Shown here: positions 35,230-47,685 of the stretch, one piece after another
Position numbering within the stretch: the first letter of the stretch is position 1
Layout: each line of letters starts with the position of its first letter
Assembly (NCBI GenBank): GCA_026214975.1
Contig: CM047805.1
Location: 184,885,333 to 184,949,332 of the forward strand
Source: Gentiana macrophylla
Lineage: Eukaryota; Streptophyta; Magnoliopsida; Gentianales; Gentianaceae
DNA: 64,000 nt
Reading direction: 5' to 3'
Made by a program: the position numbers and the translations under genes
The notes under the pieces: generated by a model
Databases searched by the model: none
What the model was told of the DNA's origin: nothing
Seen by the model: only the letters and a program-made list of their open reading frames with translations

Positions 35230-36600
35230 GTTTTGATGAAGTTTTGCCTATTTTTTGACAACTTTTATTCAAGGGATAACTATTAATTAATGACATAAAG
35301 TAATAACATTTTATAAAGTTCATACAATAATGATTTTCATCATGCTCCGTCGCTATTTAGGGTCGGTGGATCATACTTTTATTACATGTCATTGAGCTAC
35401 AGATATTTGATCTTCCTTCCTCATTACTTGGCGTCATTTTCTTGATCCCCGTTTTTTTTTTTGAAAGTTAATTTCCATTAAAAATTTAGACATCTGCAAT
35501 CAATGCAGAGATAACAGAGGAGGGTTTTGTGCGATTCTGATATCAGAAAGAAAATTAGGGATCTTAAGCGCAAATTAGCCAAACCATCACCATTTATATT
35601 CAATTCGCGCACAAAGCAAAAGTGACAAGAGTGAAAAGCCTTTTCATATCTTGAATCCTCAAAACCATGGATCCAATCACTGAGTTATCTTCTTCATCAG
35701 AGTTCAATCGGGCCACACATAAGGAAGAGTCCGAAGAAAAGAATTTTAGCTCCTTTATGCTTGGTGGGCTACTATTACTGAAGAAAAGAATTTTAGCTCC
35801 TTTAGGTGTTCGGTTGAGCAGACATTTTTCAGTTTTTGGAATATTCGAAAATCTATGATTGAAAGGGGTTTTAACATGAATATAAATGATCCCCAATCTA
35901 TTGCTTTTTTGGCTACTAAAGAATTTAGATAAAATATTGCTGCAAATGCTATAAATCATGTCGTTTGATAAAGGTCGGACTGTACCTTGCCTCGTGTCAC
36001 CCTACATTGACCAAGTATTCAATAAAACAATAACATTACGGGTCACGAGCCCACTTTAAGCCTAATGGTAGATCTTAACGTTAGGTGGGAGATTGTCTGG
36101 CTCGCTTCTCCGATCCTTGTAGGTCGGTTAGGCGCATAGCGGGATTTGGATCATCGTGATTTGGCTCATAATGGCCTCGGGAGCTCGACGCAGGTCGGCC
36201 AGAGCTACCCCCTAGTAGGTAGCCCACGTGATGAATATATAAGATAACTAGGGAAATAATCTCTTCAGTCATAAAGGCTCTGATCCTCTCATTTAAAACA
36301 CCGTGAGTATCTTCTAAAACCAAGGGGATCAATACGTACAAATTCAATCCTTGGAGGTTACGAAATAAGAGTCCACCATGGACACGGCACAGGTATGCCT
36401 AAGGCAAAAGTCTCTCTATATAGACAATCCCAAGAATTACGAATTAACTTGATTCATGAACAATTACAAGATACGTAGGCAACTTGGGATTCATAATCTC
36501 AGACTCAGTATAATACATCTAAACACCACCCCTCGTTACATATTTTTCAACAGTTTTTGGCCTTGAATAGGTTGTCACCAGAAAAATACGATCCAGATAA
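35230..36600. other. Intergenic and retroelement debris
   Basis: A 63-codon frame at 35667 (MDPITELSSSSEFNRATH...) looks like the start of a retroelement or nuclear protein but stops at 35858. 36040-36540 has LTR-like texture without paired ends. No intact gene. Confidence 0.35.
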
Positions 36601-37052
36601 TTATATTGACGAGATCCAGCATCGTTATCGGTCATCTAAATTCTAATCTCATTTTTTATGAATGGCATGATCATGAATGTTCAAATAGTCAAGATATTGA
36701 TTTTGCTTCCCACCTAAGTTTTTTCCTGCAGACAGATGTTGCATTGACTAACCAATCCAAAGCTGTTGGTGGTGGAGTTGCAATCTTTGATAATAACTAT
36801 AATCTTGTTGAAATTTGGGATAGACCAATCTCAAGTTTGGGCTCTGCACTACGATCGGAAGTTGGAGTGGTGCGATGGTCTCTGATGCTTGCTAAAGACA
36901 GAGGATAGGACAAATTGGTGATCACAACACATTCGCCGGTTCTTGTTCAAATGGTGAAAAATCTTACACCCGTACTCCTGATACTTATATTTTAATCAAG
37001 GATATTCATCAACTTTTGGACGGATTTAGGCTACATAATTTCTGCCAGGTAA
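36600..37052 (+). pseudogene. RNase H-like domain fragment (RVT_3 type)
   Basis: After a TTCCTGCAG acceptor, the frame reads TDVALTNQSKAVGGGVAIFD ... ALRSEVGVVRWSLMLAKDRG, a stop, then DKLVITTHSPVLVQMVKNL. This is the 'TDAS..GGG..' to 'E..A...L..A...G...' layout of plant RNase H-like domains derived from non-LTR retrotransposons. An internal TAG and a GT donor-like end (CAG|GTAAAT at 37049) show it is a broken fragment. The first acidic residue of the domain is retained (TD); 'DS' in the next motif is replaced by 'HS'. Confidence 0.65.
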
Positions 37053-37056
37053 ATAA

Positions 37057-37860
37057 TGTAACGTCCCGGTTCCAAAACCTGAGTATTTTCGGAATTCAGA
37101 CCGCTCGGCCATGCCTCGAGAATAAATCTCGAAACACGAAGCATTTCTAACCAATGCATATCCAACACTAAATGCTGAAGCTAAAATATCACAACTCGGG
37201 TCTAATGTCACCACTGTTTCATTTCTCAATAATCTAATCTATTACATAAAAAAAATATTTTAATAATTAGATAAAACGTAAGTGTATCATAATTTAACAA
37301 TATTTTGTACATAAGCGATCATATCTTAATACAAGTTCATATATCTTAATACAAGTTCATATCCTAGCAATTTCATGCCTATAGTGTAAAATATCATTTC
37401 TTAACCTTAAATCATTCTTAAAATGTGTTAAACAGGATATTTCAGGCGTATAGTGTTAAAAATGAGGGCATTGTGGTCTTAAATCAATTGGTGTTAGTAA
37501 ATGCATTTATTATATTTTTAACATATCAACTTTTATGGCTACGAAGCGTTCTTCACCAAAGCAGATGATCTCTTCACTACGATTCCGAATTTTCAACCCT
37601 TTTTGAAACGCACCAAGAATTGGATGAGAATTTGTGAGGATTCTCCTTGCTTGATTTTTTTTTCCTCTCAAGGCCTTTTCGAACTTTGGGTTTTGAAATC
37701 ATTCTGACAACTTCCTAGTAATGGGAAGTTTTATTTCTAGTAAATAACTTCCGAGGCCATTTAATTTCTCTTTCCTTTTTAAGAAAAAAAAAACTCAAAT
37801 ACTTTAATTAAATAAAACAAAAATCTGAATTTTTGTTGAAAGACTCTTTTCTTCTGAAAA
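37057..37860. mobile_element. Ty3/gypsy chromovirus-like LTR remnant
   Basis: It begins at TGTAACGTCCCGGTTCC, typical of one end of Tekay-type LTRs (TGTAAC(A/G)(C/T)CCCG). The AT-rich body and the block at 37550-37760 resemble 13.4-13.6 kb. The other end and target duplication were not found. A small tandem repeat, ATATCTTAATACAAGTTC, occurs twice near 37320-37350. Confidence 0.4.
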
Positions 37861-40800
37861 GTTGAGATGTTTCAATTTCTTCCGGCACCAAGTTCAATTA
37901 CCCCATTACCCGTACATCATCATCTTCTTCCTCCTCCAATCCGGATATTGTGGCAACTCAGAAGATCCGCATCAGAACCTAGAGCTGCTTCCAGAGATTA
38001 TCGATCCATTGACAATGCCAAGAGCTCCTGATTTCTTAAAGCAGAATACTCTAACTCGTTCCGGTTTCGTTGTGCAAAGCCTAAAAGCAGCAGGTATCAA
38101 TCAAAACCTTAAAGTGAGTGTTCTCATCTCGATTTTTCATTAAAACCTTAATTGGGGGTTTATGCTTTCTGTTTATCATCTCGAATTTTCAATTTCCTGG
38201 CACTGGTAGACTCCGCACTCCGGCGAGGACGAGGAGCAGGCGAGCAGGTGCAAGCAGCGGCCTCCTGAAGACGCAGCTCCACCACCTGACCACCGCGCTG
38301 CACTATTTTCTGGTCTAAGAACCAAAGACTCTCTGGCTACTAGTTCTGGAACTCTGTTCTTTAATCTTTTGTGAGTAATTTTTGTTTCCCCTGTTTTCCC
38401 GCATGTTTTATAGTTTATATGTTCAACTATTAACCATTTTAACAGCTTTTTATGTTCGACTGAGATGTTACGGTTGCTCAGTTGTTTTCACTTAGGAATC
38501 TTTGCATCTAGAAAGCTTAATTGGTTATCTGTGAAATCGGAACAAGTGTGCAGTGACTAAGCCTATTTGATATATATTCAGTTGGACCGTTTGTCTCGTC
38601 TGACTACTTAAGTTTTCCTCTGTGTTTTGTGACTGAACTTGTGTTAGTTTGATTACCGAGTTGTATACTTTGTTGGTTGGATTCATGATTCATTCTGTGA
38701 ATTTATTCTAGTAGTCACACATTTGAACTTGTAATCTGGAGATTGTATCTGGAGTTGTGTTTGTTCGTAAGTTCTGGCATTGTGCTTAGTTAAGACCTTT
38801 GAGTATTGAACATAGGATTTTTGCATCTAAAATTTGTTCCGGAAATAGAACTTGAACTGAATCTAATTAAAGAGTTAGATTGTTTTGTCAGTCTGTTTAT
38901 AAAGTCTTGTTTATTGAGCAGGCTACCCAACTTTTGAACCAGAATTGTTAAAAAGATGCTTAGGTGTTTATTTCTTCCTTACTGCGGGGTATCGATCAAA
39001 TGTATTTGAGTGACTATGGTTACTTCTCTTAGGAGAATCTGGCCCCTTTTTTCCTGAAACTGGAACAAACATTATTTGGTGGGCTTATGCTATAACCATT
39101 ATCCCTCATGATATTATTAGCCATGGAAAACATGTTTTTGGTATAAGGTTGTAGAACGCGTGATGTATTCGTTGATGTTTTTAGTTTTTCTTTCAAACTT
39201 GCTATATAAAGAAGTTGAGATATCTTTGAACACCTTGATGCTAACCAGAATATAACTATGCCTATAAAGTGGGTTATGTGGTTAGGGATTCTCTTTTACA
39301 TGATTGCACTTTGATAACTAAATCTTGTGAACAGTGTACTTTTGCTACTTATTTTGTCAATCCGTTTATCTTTTGTAATTCAGAATTCCATTTCACCAAA
39401 TAGGATTGTTTATCAAGGATGTGTACTAATTATCAGCTATAGTTGTCTCTTGAGAGTGGAAAACTTTTCTTTCCCTTGTCTACTAAAAAGCATCACTGGA
39501 AGTTAGGGGCATTAGTTGCATCCTAGATTTTTCTTTGCCAAATACAATCCTTGAATACTTTATGTTGTTGTCTTGGATTGATGAAATATAGAAGGTGCTA
39601 TGAATTTAGTAATTTCTCTACTATTGCTAGCTACTGTGCTAAAACCCTTGTACATGTGTTGGCAAGATCACATTTGAGGGGTGTGCTACATATCTAAATG
39701 TATAAATTCCTCTCATTAACAACTTAAACTCTTAGAAAAGATGGAAATGTATCAAGCACTACGAGTCATCTTTCGGGAACAGGTAGTAGTTCATAATATC
39801 CTTAAGACGTACGATACTACGATGCCCTTTTGCTGTCAAGTGAACCTATTCCTTGCTGCTTAATTGTGTCTGTCTTATGTTGGCTGCTCTTTGGTCTTAT
39901 TCATGTTTCTATTCACATTGCAGGATAAAAACGTATTAGATAAAAAATATACTAATAATAAAAAAACTATAATTTATGCCACTTAATACGAAATTCCTAC
40001 CACAATTGCACAATAAAATCTGCATATTCTTATTATTATTGATTATAATTAGCATTTTGTTAGATATTGAAAAAAAATAGAGAAGGTTTTTTTTTTTGAC
40101 TGTTAAAAAATAGAGAAGGGTAATTCCGTCAATGCAAATTGAACCCTACATCACACTATAAATTCCCTGCTTATTTTCATTTCACATGAGGATTAGCCTG
40201 TTCACCATAACTTCCAGCCCCCCTCCGCAGCTTCTCAGCTCGGCTTCCATAGCCACCACCATCTAAAACAACACCACCACCACCACCACCACCTCATCCA
40301 CTTCATAACACGAACCCGATCCAGATCCATCAAGCAACCGTCTACCATCTCATCTACTTCATAACACAACCCAGATCCACATTCGTCAAGGAATCGGGCT
40401 ATAAGAAGTTTCAGGGTATAATTTTCTATTCTTAGCGTCTATGGTTTACTGAAACATATCGTTTTCTAAAAAAGAAAATTGTGCTGAACGTGTTCTATGT
40501 AATATTCGATGCTTAGGTAGATTTGGCAATTCAAATTCCTTTATTTTGGTCTGGTTTGGTTTATATATATAGTATATACAGGAACACAGATCTACTTTGA
40601 TTTGGTAAATTAATTAGGTGTGTTTTGAGTGTTGTTCCATGTCGTCGGGTTTCATTAAAAATGAAGATTATACGGTAAAAGAGTTGTTGTTAGTTGTGTT
40701 AGGAGTGTTATTAAGTTTTCTCTGTTTCTTTTAGTTATTTATTACCAGTTTTTTATTTACTAAATATTTATTTACTAAATATTTAATTACGAGCGTGATG

Positions 40801-41460
40801 TGTTAGGAGTGTTATATTGTCACATTACCCCTTTCAAAATGCCTTTCCAACTATTGATTGATCCAAGTCTAAAAAAAAATTATTGATTGATTTTTATTTT
40901 TGTCTAGGAAACAAATATGGGCAACTTCTTCTATATCATTTGTTATTTCTCAAGTTATCTGTCGACACGATTTTCCCCGTATAAAAATGTATGGTATGTT
41001 TTTTTTTTTTTTTTCGTTGTAATGTTTATTGTTTTTGGTACATATTTTATATTGATATAGTACTTTTCACATTGGTAAGACTATAATCATGAAATACATT
41101 CAATGATAGCCAACCATCAAAGATTGTAACATTTTTTTTTTTTGAGGGTGATTCTAACATTTTATCACTTTCTAATTTCAGTTAATGTCATACATACAGC
41201 CATCTTCATGCTCCGACTTATCTTCCGTTGGCTGGGTTTATGATTACATCAGAAGTGTTTGATGTAATCCTTTAAAAACTAAATTCTCTATGTAACAGTG
41301 AACAGTGAAATTGAGGGAAAGAAGAAACAAGAACCTTGGTCTCAGCTCACTCGGCAATTCTCGTTCATGGCTGCTTGCAGAGGAATTCAGGTTGAATCAG
41401 ACTTATATATTGGTCTAATCTCTTAGAAAAGATTAGGGGTGATGGGCTTTGCTTGTTTCA
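37861..41460. other. Region upstream of the PPR gene; untranslated exons or old intron sequence
   Basis: 38000-38110 contains an exon-like stretch (MPRAPDFLKQNTLTRSGFVV..., stop-free over about 90 codons, unknown family). 38210-38320 is GC-rich. 38340-39930 is T-rich and intron-like. At 40150-40420 a TATA motif (CTATAAATT, about 40157) precedes a CCACCA-rich leader ending in a possible exon edge, so it may be the 5' UTR of the PPR gene. No protein gene is supported between 38.3 and 41.4 kb. Confidence 0.35.
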
Positions 41461-42990
41461 ATGCAATACTTGAACCGTCACCGCTCAAATAGCAAGTCCT
41501 TGCAATGGCGCTTCTGCTTTGTTGTGCGAACTAAATTCTTTTCTTCTTTCCAAGTTGCCACGGCACAGCCCAACCAGTACAGGGCGTTGTCAGGAGGCTA
41601 CAGGATTCTCGATATCCTACCTGCAAAGTCCGATGCCTCTAATGATCGCCAAAAGCATCTCGGACTCATTCAGGATTTTCTACGAACAAATTCAATTCAA
41701 CTTCGACAAACTACATTTGAATCTCATTCAAATGCAAATGCAAAGGAAAAGGAAATCTCCATCTCAACCCTTTTTAGGTTTCATCGAGAAGGGCTTCACA
41801 TTAACGCCAACTTAGTATCACATGCTTTGAGCTTATACGGATCAGACCGAGCTTCAGAAGTAGGTATTCCAATACATTGCCTGGCTTTTGTCAATGGATT
41901 GATTTCCAATATATATGTAGGGAGTTCTTTGATAGCATTTTATAGTAAATGCGGGGCTACAGATAGTGCTTACCAAGTGTTCGACGAAATGGAAGTGAAG
42001 AACATTGTGTCGTGGACTGCCATGATAGATGCATTTGCACAAGAAAGTCGGATTGACATGTGTTTGCATATTTATCGTGAAATGAGGAATTCTGATTTGC
42101 AGCCTAATGACTTTACGTTCACGAGTGTTCTTACGGTCTGCGCTGTTTGTGGGTTCCTTGGGCAAGGTAGGAGTGTCCATTGTCAGATTATTGTTACCGG
42201 CTTTTTCTCGTACGTACACATTACAAATTCACTAATTTCTATGTATGCTAAATGTGGGAAAATCGAGGACGCCTTATGTATCTTTGGAGACATTGAGCAT
42301 AAGGATCTGGTATCATGGAACTCCATGATAGCTGGTTATGCGCAGCATGGGCATGCTTTGCAGGCTATTGAACTTTTTGAGGAAATGAAAAAGAGCAATG
42401 AGAAGCCAGATGCCATTACTTTTCTAGGTGTTTTGTCTTCATGTCGTCATGCAGGCATTGTTAAACAAGGCAAATCTTACTTTACCTCGATGGCCAAGTA
42501 TGGAGTAAAGCCAGATCTTGATCATTATTCCTGCATTGTGGATCTCCTCGGTCGAGCAGGGCTGATAGAAGAGGCTAGGGATTTCATAAAAACAATGCCC
42601 ATCAGTCCAAATGCCATCACTTGGGGTTCTTTGCTTTCATGGTGCAGGCTTCATGGTAATATTTGGGTTGGAAATGAAGCTGCTGAGAATAGGCTTTTAT
42701 TGGAACCCTCCTGCCCTGCTACGCACTTGCAGTTGGCGAATATGTATGCTGGAATTGGGTATTGGGAGCAGGCAGCACGTGTGCGAAAACTGATGAAAGA
42801 CAATGGTCTTAAAACTGATCCTGGATGCAGTTGGATTGAGGTACAGAATGAAGTTATCGAGTTCAGAGCAGAAGACAAATCCAAGTCCGATATGATCAAG
42901 ATCTTGCAATTGATGGATTGCTTGGTAGATCATATGCGCACTCTAGGTCAGTTGTCAATGATATATGAAGAGAATGATTTCTACCTGTGA
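41461..42990 (+). CDS. PPR protein, PLS class, E subgroup (509 aa)
   Basis: An intronless ORF. In-frame stops at 41434 and 41440 precede the ATG at 41461 (MQYLNRHRSNSK), which gives 509 residues. The N-terminus is Arg/Ser/Phe-rich, like a mitochondrial presequence. PPR units from about residue 145 include 'GSSLIAFYSKCGATDSAYQV', 'NIVSWTAMIDAFAQ', 'NSLISMYAKCGKIEDALCIF' and 'DLVSWNSMIAGYAQHG', then 'HYSCIVDLLGRAGLIEEA'. The C-terminus has an E domain ('WGSLLSWCRLHGN', 'LANMYAGIGYWEQAARVRKL', 'GCSWIEV') but no DYW deaminase. Such proteins bind organellar RNA and recruit editing factors; the RNA target is unknown. It resembles Arabidopsis At2g37320-type PPRs, a match made from memory. The frame is intact. 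Confidence 0.9.
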   Translation: MQYLNRHRSNSKSLQWRFCFVVRTKFFSSFQVATAQPNQYRALSGGYRILDILPAKSDASNDRQKHLGLIQDFLRTNSIQLRQTTFESHSNANAKEKEISISTLFRFHREGLHINANLVSHALSLYGSDRASEVGIPIHCLAFVNGLISNIYVGSSLIAFYSKCGATDSAYQVFDEMEVKNIVSWTAMIDAFAQESRIDMCLHIYREMRNSDLQPNDFTFTSVLTVCAVCGFLGQGRSVHCQIIVTGFFSYVHITNSLISMYAKCGKIEDALCIFGDIEHKDLVSWNSMIAGYAQHGHALQAIELFEEMKKSNEKPDAITFLGVLSSCRHAGIVKQGKSYFTSMAKYGVKPDLDHYSCIVDLLGRAGLIEEARDFIKTMPISPNAITWGSLLSWCRLHGNIWVGNEAAENRLLLEPSCPATHLQLANMYAGIGYWEQAARVRKLMKDNGLKTDPGCSWIEVQNEVIEFRAEDKSKSDMIKILQLMDCLVDHMRTLGQLSMIYEENDFYL

Positions 42991-42999
42991 AATGTTTTA

Positions 43000-43451
43000 G
43001 GTTCCTCTACTTTAGGCCTGGATTCTGTTAAAGCACCGGAGCACTTAGTGTTGTTAGTTCTATGACTTCACTGTCGGACTCTCTAAAAGACCCAGGTAAA
43101 ATTACATGTGATTGAAGTTTTCAGTAATTCAATCATAAATGATGGTTTTTGTATAAAGATACTTGTAACCATTCAACATTTTCTTTATGAATTGTTCCTG
43201 TGTTTCATTCAAAGCTTTTTAAGTTCTTTGATTAAAATGATGATGATGATCATCAATTTCTTTATATACATCACTCTGTTTTAGGTCACATGACGATGGA
43301 GTCTGACGTTTACTACTGTCATAACAAGTTGGTACTTGCAATGTTCATGTATTACTATCCATATTACTTTAATGGGCCATTATATATTTCATGGTGAAGC
43401 ATTCATTTCATCATTTAGATCTTGGTGCTATGTTTTTTTTATATACATATA
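43000..43451. other. 3' flank of the PPR gene
   Basis: AT-rich, with an ATGATGATGATGATC run near 43236. No gene. Confidence 0.5.
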
Positions 43452-43490
43452 CTAGTGGGGGTTGCCGTGCAAGGCTCGGCGATGAAGGGC
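43452..43490 (-). mobile_element. Helitron 3' end on the minus strand
   Basis: Read on the minus strand: hairpin GCCGAGC-CTT-GCACGGC (43480-43464, one mismatch), then CAACCCCCA and CTAG (43455-43452) with T at the insertion point. The element would extend to the right. Its 5' end is not fixed, and it may include some or all of the minus-strand gene debris up to about 47.7 kb. Confidence 0.5.
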
Positions 43491-43899
43491 CCTGAGAAGA
43501 GATTGATACTCTTGTTTTTGGGTGATGAAATACACCATGGCAAAGAAATTAAGTACACAATTGACAGAAGACACCTAGAAAATTTTTAATGGCTTACAAT
43601 ACAACGTATAATAGTGCCTTGATACAGAACAACAAAATGCTACATTCTAGGAATACATTATGGGGATAATGTATTGCTTACAGAACAAAAGAAATGCTAG
43701 AAGCATAGCTAAAATGTTACAGATTCAGTAAGCTCTGAAGTAAAGCTACAAAATGTCCACCTAGTAAGAATGTAAGATATAGTCTGATACAATAGGAGAA
43801 GATTGAGTTATCAAGTATCAAGTCAAACAAATGTAATGTCTTTATGTCCCCATCCAAAGGAAAATAGTCCATTCAGAAGAATGAACTGTTTCTGAGTGC

Positions 43900-44131
43900 A
43901 ACATTTTCTAGTTAAGTATGGGTGTTTTCAACGTGGTATCAATCGAAAACAATCGACCCCGAGAAAGTCGATTCTCAGCTTTTAAATCGTCATTGTGGTG
44001 CCACAATGGTAGATTTGGATTGCTGCGGTGACACAAACACAATGGCATATTTGGTTGATGCCACTAAAGACACCGCTAAGAATCAGGGGAAAAAGACTGC
44101 TCAATCACAAAATGAAATATCCTGTCAATAA
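43900..44131 (+). other. Short open segment, unknown
   Basis: A 66-residue stop-free stretch (DPEKVDSQLLNRHCGATMVD ... NEISCQ) has coding-like composition but no ATG start and no recognised family. It could be an exon fragment inside the Helitron. Confidence 0.25.
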
Positions 44132-44468
44132 CCATGAAAACACAATATGTATACAGACACAGCATTACCACAACTTGTATTTCTTCTCAATTTTTCATTA
44201 GCTCCCTTAATTTGTTGATGCACGTTAACGCACATAAGCTCTCTTCAAGCGAAACAAAAGTTCTAACGATTATTTTCTAAATTCTCCCCTTACAAATAAA
44301 AACTCAATTCCTTTTGAAGAATCCAAAATTCCACTAACCACATGTTTATTGCAGCTCTATCTATAAGGTTTTTCATAGCAGGAACAAGGGAGGGCTAAAT
44401 GAATAAATGAAACTGAAATGCATTAAATTCCCCTGAAAAAATACACTAAATTTAAAAAATAACTGAAA

Positions 44469-46140
44469 TTACCAGCTCAAACAACTAAAAACAAAAAAAA
44501 GCCTTTTTTTAAAACCACGTTGTAAATAACCTAGAAACGCTGATAGAATTTCAAAGCCCATATCTTTGAACTCAAATTTTACCTCGTCGGACTCCTTATC
44601 GCCGCTAAGCGATGCATAACAGCAATCCGAGCTATTCTCAACTTCATCCATGGCTTTACTGTCAGCATCATCCTCTTCTTCATCAATAAAACTTGTATCA
44701 TTGAGCAACTCCTGTATCTAGGTTAACCAAGCAGATTAAGTAGAATGAATTCTTAGTCAAGCCATGTGTGTGATACAGTAACTACTTTAGCATAAGACTA
44801 CAAACTTGTGTAAATCAGACCATGATAATAAGAAGTTAGAGAAAAATTACATACCTCGTATGGAAACGAGTTGAAGCACCAACTGGGAAACTGCAAAATT
44901 ACATAGAATAAGTACATGCATGAAAAAACAAGGACAGTGATATGAAGCAGAACAAGCACACACTTCCAGAATTACACAGAATAACTACATATCTCGTATG
45001 GAAAGGATTTTAAGCAACAGCCAAGACCTGCAAAGATGACATAAAATAAGTACATGTTTGAAGAAGCATACCCACCCTAACACAAGATAAACCCAGCAAC
45101 CACTAACTGTTTAACTAAAAGCACTTACTGCATACACAATACAAAGAGGAAAAAGAGTAAGAAGAGAATGACAACAACAAGCAGATGGGAAAAGAGGCAA
45201 GCAATAAGATAACAAAGACAAGATAAAGTCCGCTAGCACTACCTAACACAACAACAAAACGCATAAGAAGCTGATCTTCATACTACCCCACATAATAATG
45301 AACGGTAAGAGATAAAAGGCGTACACAAAAAGTTAACCAATCAGATTCAGTAGAAAGAATTCTTAGTTAAGCCGTGTAAATCATACAGAAATTACTTTAG
45401 CATTTGTCTACAAACATGTCAGTGGAATAAAGCATGCCATCAGAAGAAGATAGAGAAAAGAAAAACATACCTCGTGTTGAAAGGATTTGCAGCAGCAGCT
45501 CAGAAACTGCAAAATTACACAGAATAAGTATATGCTTGAAAAATCAAAGGTAAGCAGACAACCACATGTAAGCCATAGAAGAAAAAAACACATTCCTAAA
45601 CATATGACTCCAACTAATGCATTGATACATATTTATTGTGTGTTAAATGCTAAAGAGATTAAGGTACCGTAAGATACTGTTGATATCATTGCAATAGTAT
45701 TAATGAACAAAAATATTGAAAGAATCTCACCCAACTGATAGCAAAGAATAAAGTAGAAGAGCTGTTAATAAGCAAATTGAGTGAAGCAGGATTTGAGTAT
45801 ATAGCAGTACAAAAATGAAAGGAAGTAATTTTTCACTCAATAGATTTAATGCTAAATTTCTTCTGAACCACAAAAACGAAACCCTTATAAACCGTTGGTT
45901 AAAATGAGCAATTTTTCTTTAGTCTTTAGTTCCTAGGATCAACAGCTACATACCTCATACAAGACACATAACAGATAAGAAATGAATACAATTTCCATAT
46001 AAAGAAATAAAAAGAATATTAAAAGAAAACCAAAAAAGAAAGGAAAGAGTCTGTATATGTCATTCGAAATTGAAAGGATTTCGATATGCTAGCCTGCTTG
46101 ACCCTCAAAGAGATGTAAAGCCGGTGTCTTTCTGTCAAAT
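44469..46140 (-). pseudogene. Unknown minus-strand gene fragment with repeated 36-bp mini-exons
   Basis: The 3' exon (about 44710-44469) encodes an acidic peptide (ELLNDTSFIDEEEDDADSKA ...). Upstream, three mini-exon-like units of 35-36 bp, each after a TGCAG acceptor and ending in a CGAG|GTATGT-type donor, lie near 44854-44894, 44992-45031 and 45471-45509. They encode FPSWCFNSFPYE, SWLLLKILSIR and FLSCCCKSFQHE. A related unit with longer 5' sequence lies near 46070-46135. The flanks are also duplicated (44720-44930 versus 45330-45540). The protein family is not recognised. It may be a captured gene in the Helitron ending at 43452. Confidence 0.4.
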
Positions 46141-46169
46141 CAAACACATCACAGAAGTGTAGAGGAGTA

Positions 46170-47371
46170 TGTCACGGATTTTATCTAATGAAAACAACAA
46201 GTAATAAATATTTATAAATCCGGTATTCCCCAAGTGTAGGGATCGTAGCATAGCGATTAATACCGGAGTCGGTCACAGGGAATCGGGGTATCTAGTTCAT
46301 TAATTTTCCTAAGGTTGTTACTATTAAAACGAAACTAAAAACGATAAAATAAACTGGACAGAGGATTGTCAGTCCAAAGCCAGGAAGGATAAAAGCGAAA
46401 ATTAATAAATAAAACTATAAACGAAAAGAACATAAAACAAGGATACATGGGGTCAAACAATATACAAACCAAGTGATTTCGATCCTAGTTCATCTCATGA
46501 CTTTAATTCAATATTGTGGTTTCACCTATCAAAGGTATGAATTTCTACTCTCGTAGATAACTCGCCTATCAATCTCTCATCTCTCGATATATCGGATTGA
46601 CGCTATCAAAACAAGGTGTAAGATCTCTCAATCTAGCAACCTAGATATCTAACCTATCAACTCTCGTTATGTCAAGATTAGAAATCCCATCTTCCCTATG
46701 GTGATCTAAGGTTTACACGACTCTAAATCATACGGTAAACATCAATAACAATTCATCTTTCGACATTGATTGCATAGCACATAAGCATAGGAAGATACAA
46801 AACGAATCAAAGATCATAAAGATAAACAAAGGATTGAATAAATTAAAAGATAAACTCACATAGTTTGTACAATGGATGATCTCCATGAATCACAAACGAA
46901 AAGAAAAGCATCCTAATCTAACCCGGATCACCCGAGCACAAGGCTCGGGTGACCGGCCTTGAAGACCTCAGAAGGCGGCTGCTGTTATGTATTTTAGTGT
47001 ATGAAAAATCTGATGTTCATAGGGTTGGGGCGCAGCTGATATTTATAGGGTTTTAAGTCGGCCAGGGCTAAGTCGGCCGTGGGCGCCCGTCTGGCTTTAC
47101 GGGCCTTGATGCTGGTGCCTCTGAGCTGCTTTCGTTCACTATGGCGCCCAAACTCTCTCGAATCAACTTTTTCTCTGGGCGCTTGATCCGTATCTTTAAA
47201 CGCCCGTCCACTACGGGCGGGACACGGACGCTTCGTCAATGTGATCCAAATTCGAAATCTTCAATTTTATCTCTTTTCTTCTAGCCAATTCCATCCTTAT
47301 CTCTTTCTCATCAATTAAATCCGACTTGATCATCTTTTAATCCTCTTTTTGGTCGAAATTGTGTATCTACA
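46170..47371 (-). mobile_element. Ty3/gypsy-type LTR (probable solo LTR), minus orientation
   Basis: On the minus strand it runs from TGTAGATACACAATTTCGACC (47371) to ...ATAAAATCCGTGACA (46170). It contains a TATA box (CCCTATAAATATC, about 47040) after a GC-rich U3, and near its end ATTCCCTGTGACCGACTCCG and GCTACGATCCCTACACTTGG, phrases typical of plant Tat/Athila-like LTR ends. No PBS, PPT, coding region or matching target duplication was found, so the ends are approximate. Confidence 0.55.
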
Positions 47372-47574
47372 ATACATCAAACACATTGCAAAATGTAGTA
47401 TCTTTCAAATCAACATAAAACCATCAATTTTACACATAATTCATACGATTTTGCGACTAACCCATTAAAAACATCACTTGCTCAATATTTCAATATAAAG
47501 CTCGATTTCTATGAGAAACATACGAATATGGAAAGAATTGTTACAAAATATATCCTTATAAAACGTATAAAATC

Positions 47575-47685
47575 ACCCTTAACAGATTACGACGGTGTAG
47601 ATAACGCGCGTGCGAAGCCGGCGATAATGATAATCGAGCAATTTGGGCGTGGGAGAAGTCTTTGAACCAAAATCGCCGCCATCGC
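47575..47685 (-). other. Possible 5' exon of a mitochondrial protein gene
   Basis: A minus-strand ATG at about 47685 gives MAAILVQRLLPRPNCSIIII then AGFARALSTPS and a stop. The Arg/Leu/Ala-rich sequence resembles a mitochondrial presequence that would continue across an intron. It may be the start of the gene whose debris lies at 44.4-46.1 kb, now split by the LTR, but this is not shown. Confidence 0.3.

Noticed and set aside
35021..35261. ORFs overlapping the CYP28 first exon in other frames
   Set aside because: Shadows of the transit-peptide coding region.
41449..41460. PPR start at 41449
   Set aside because: The codon there is TTG; the first in-frame ATG is 41461, after in-frame stops.
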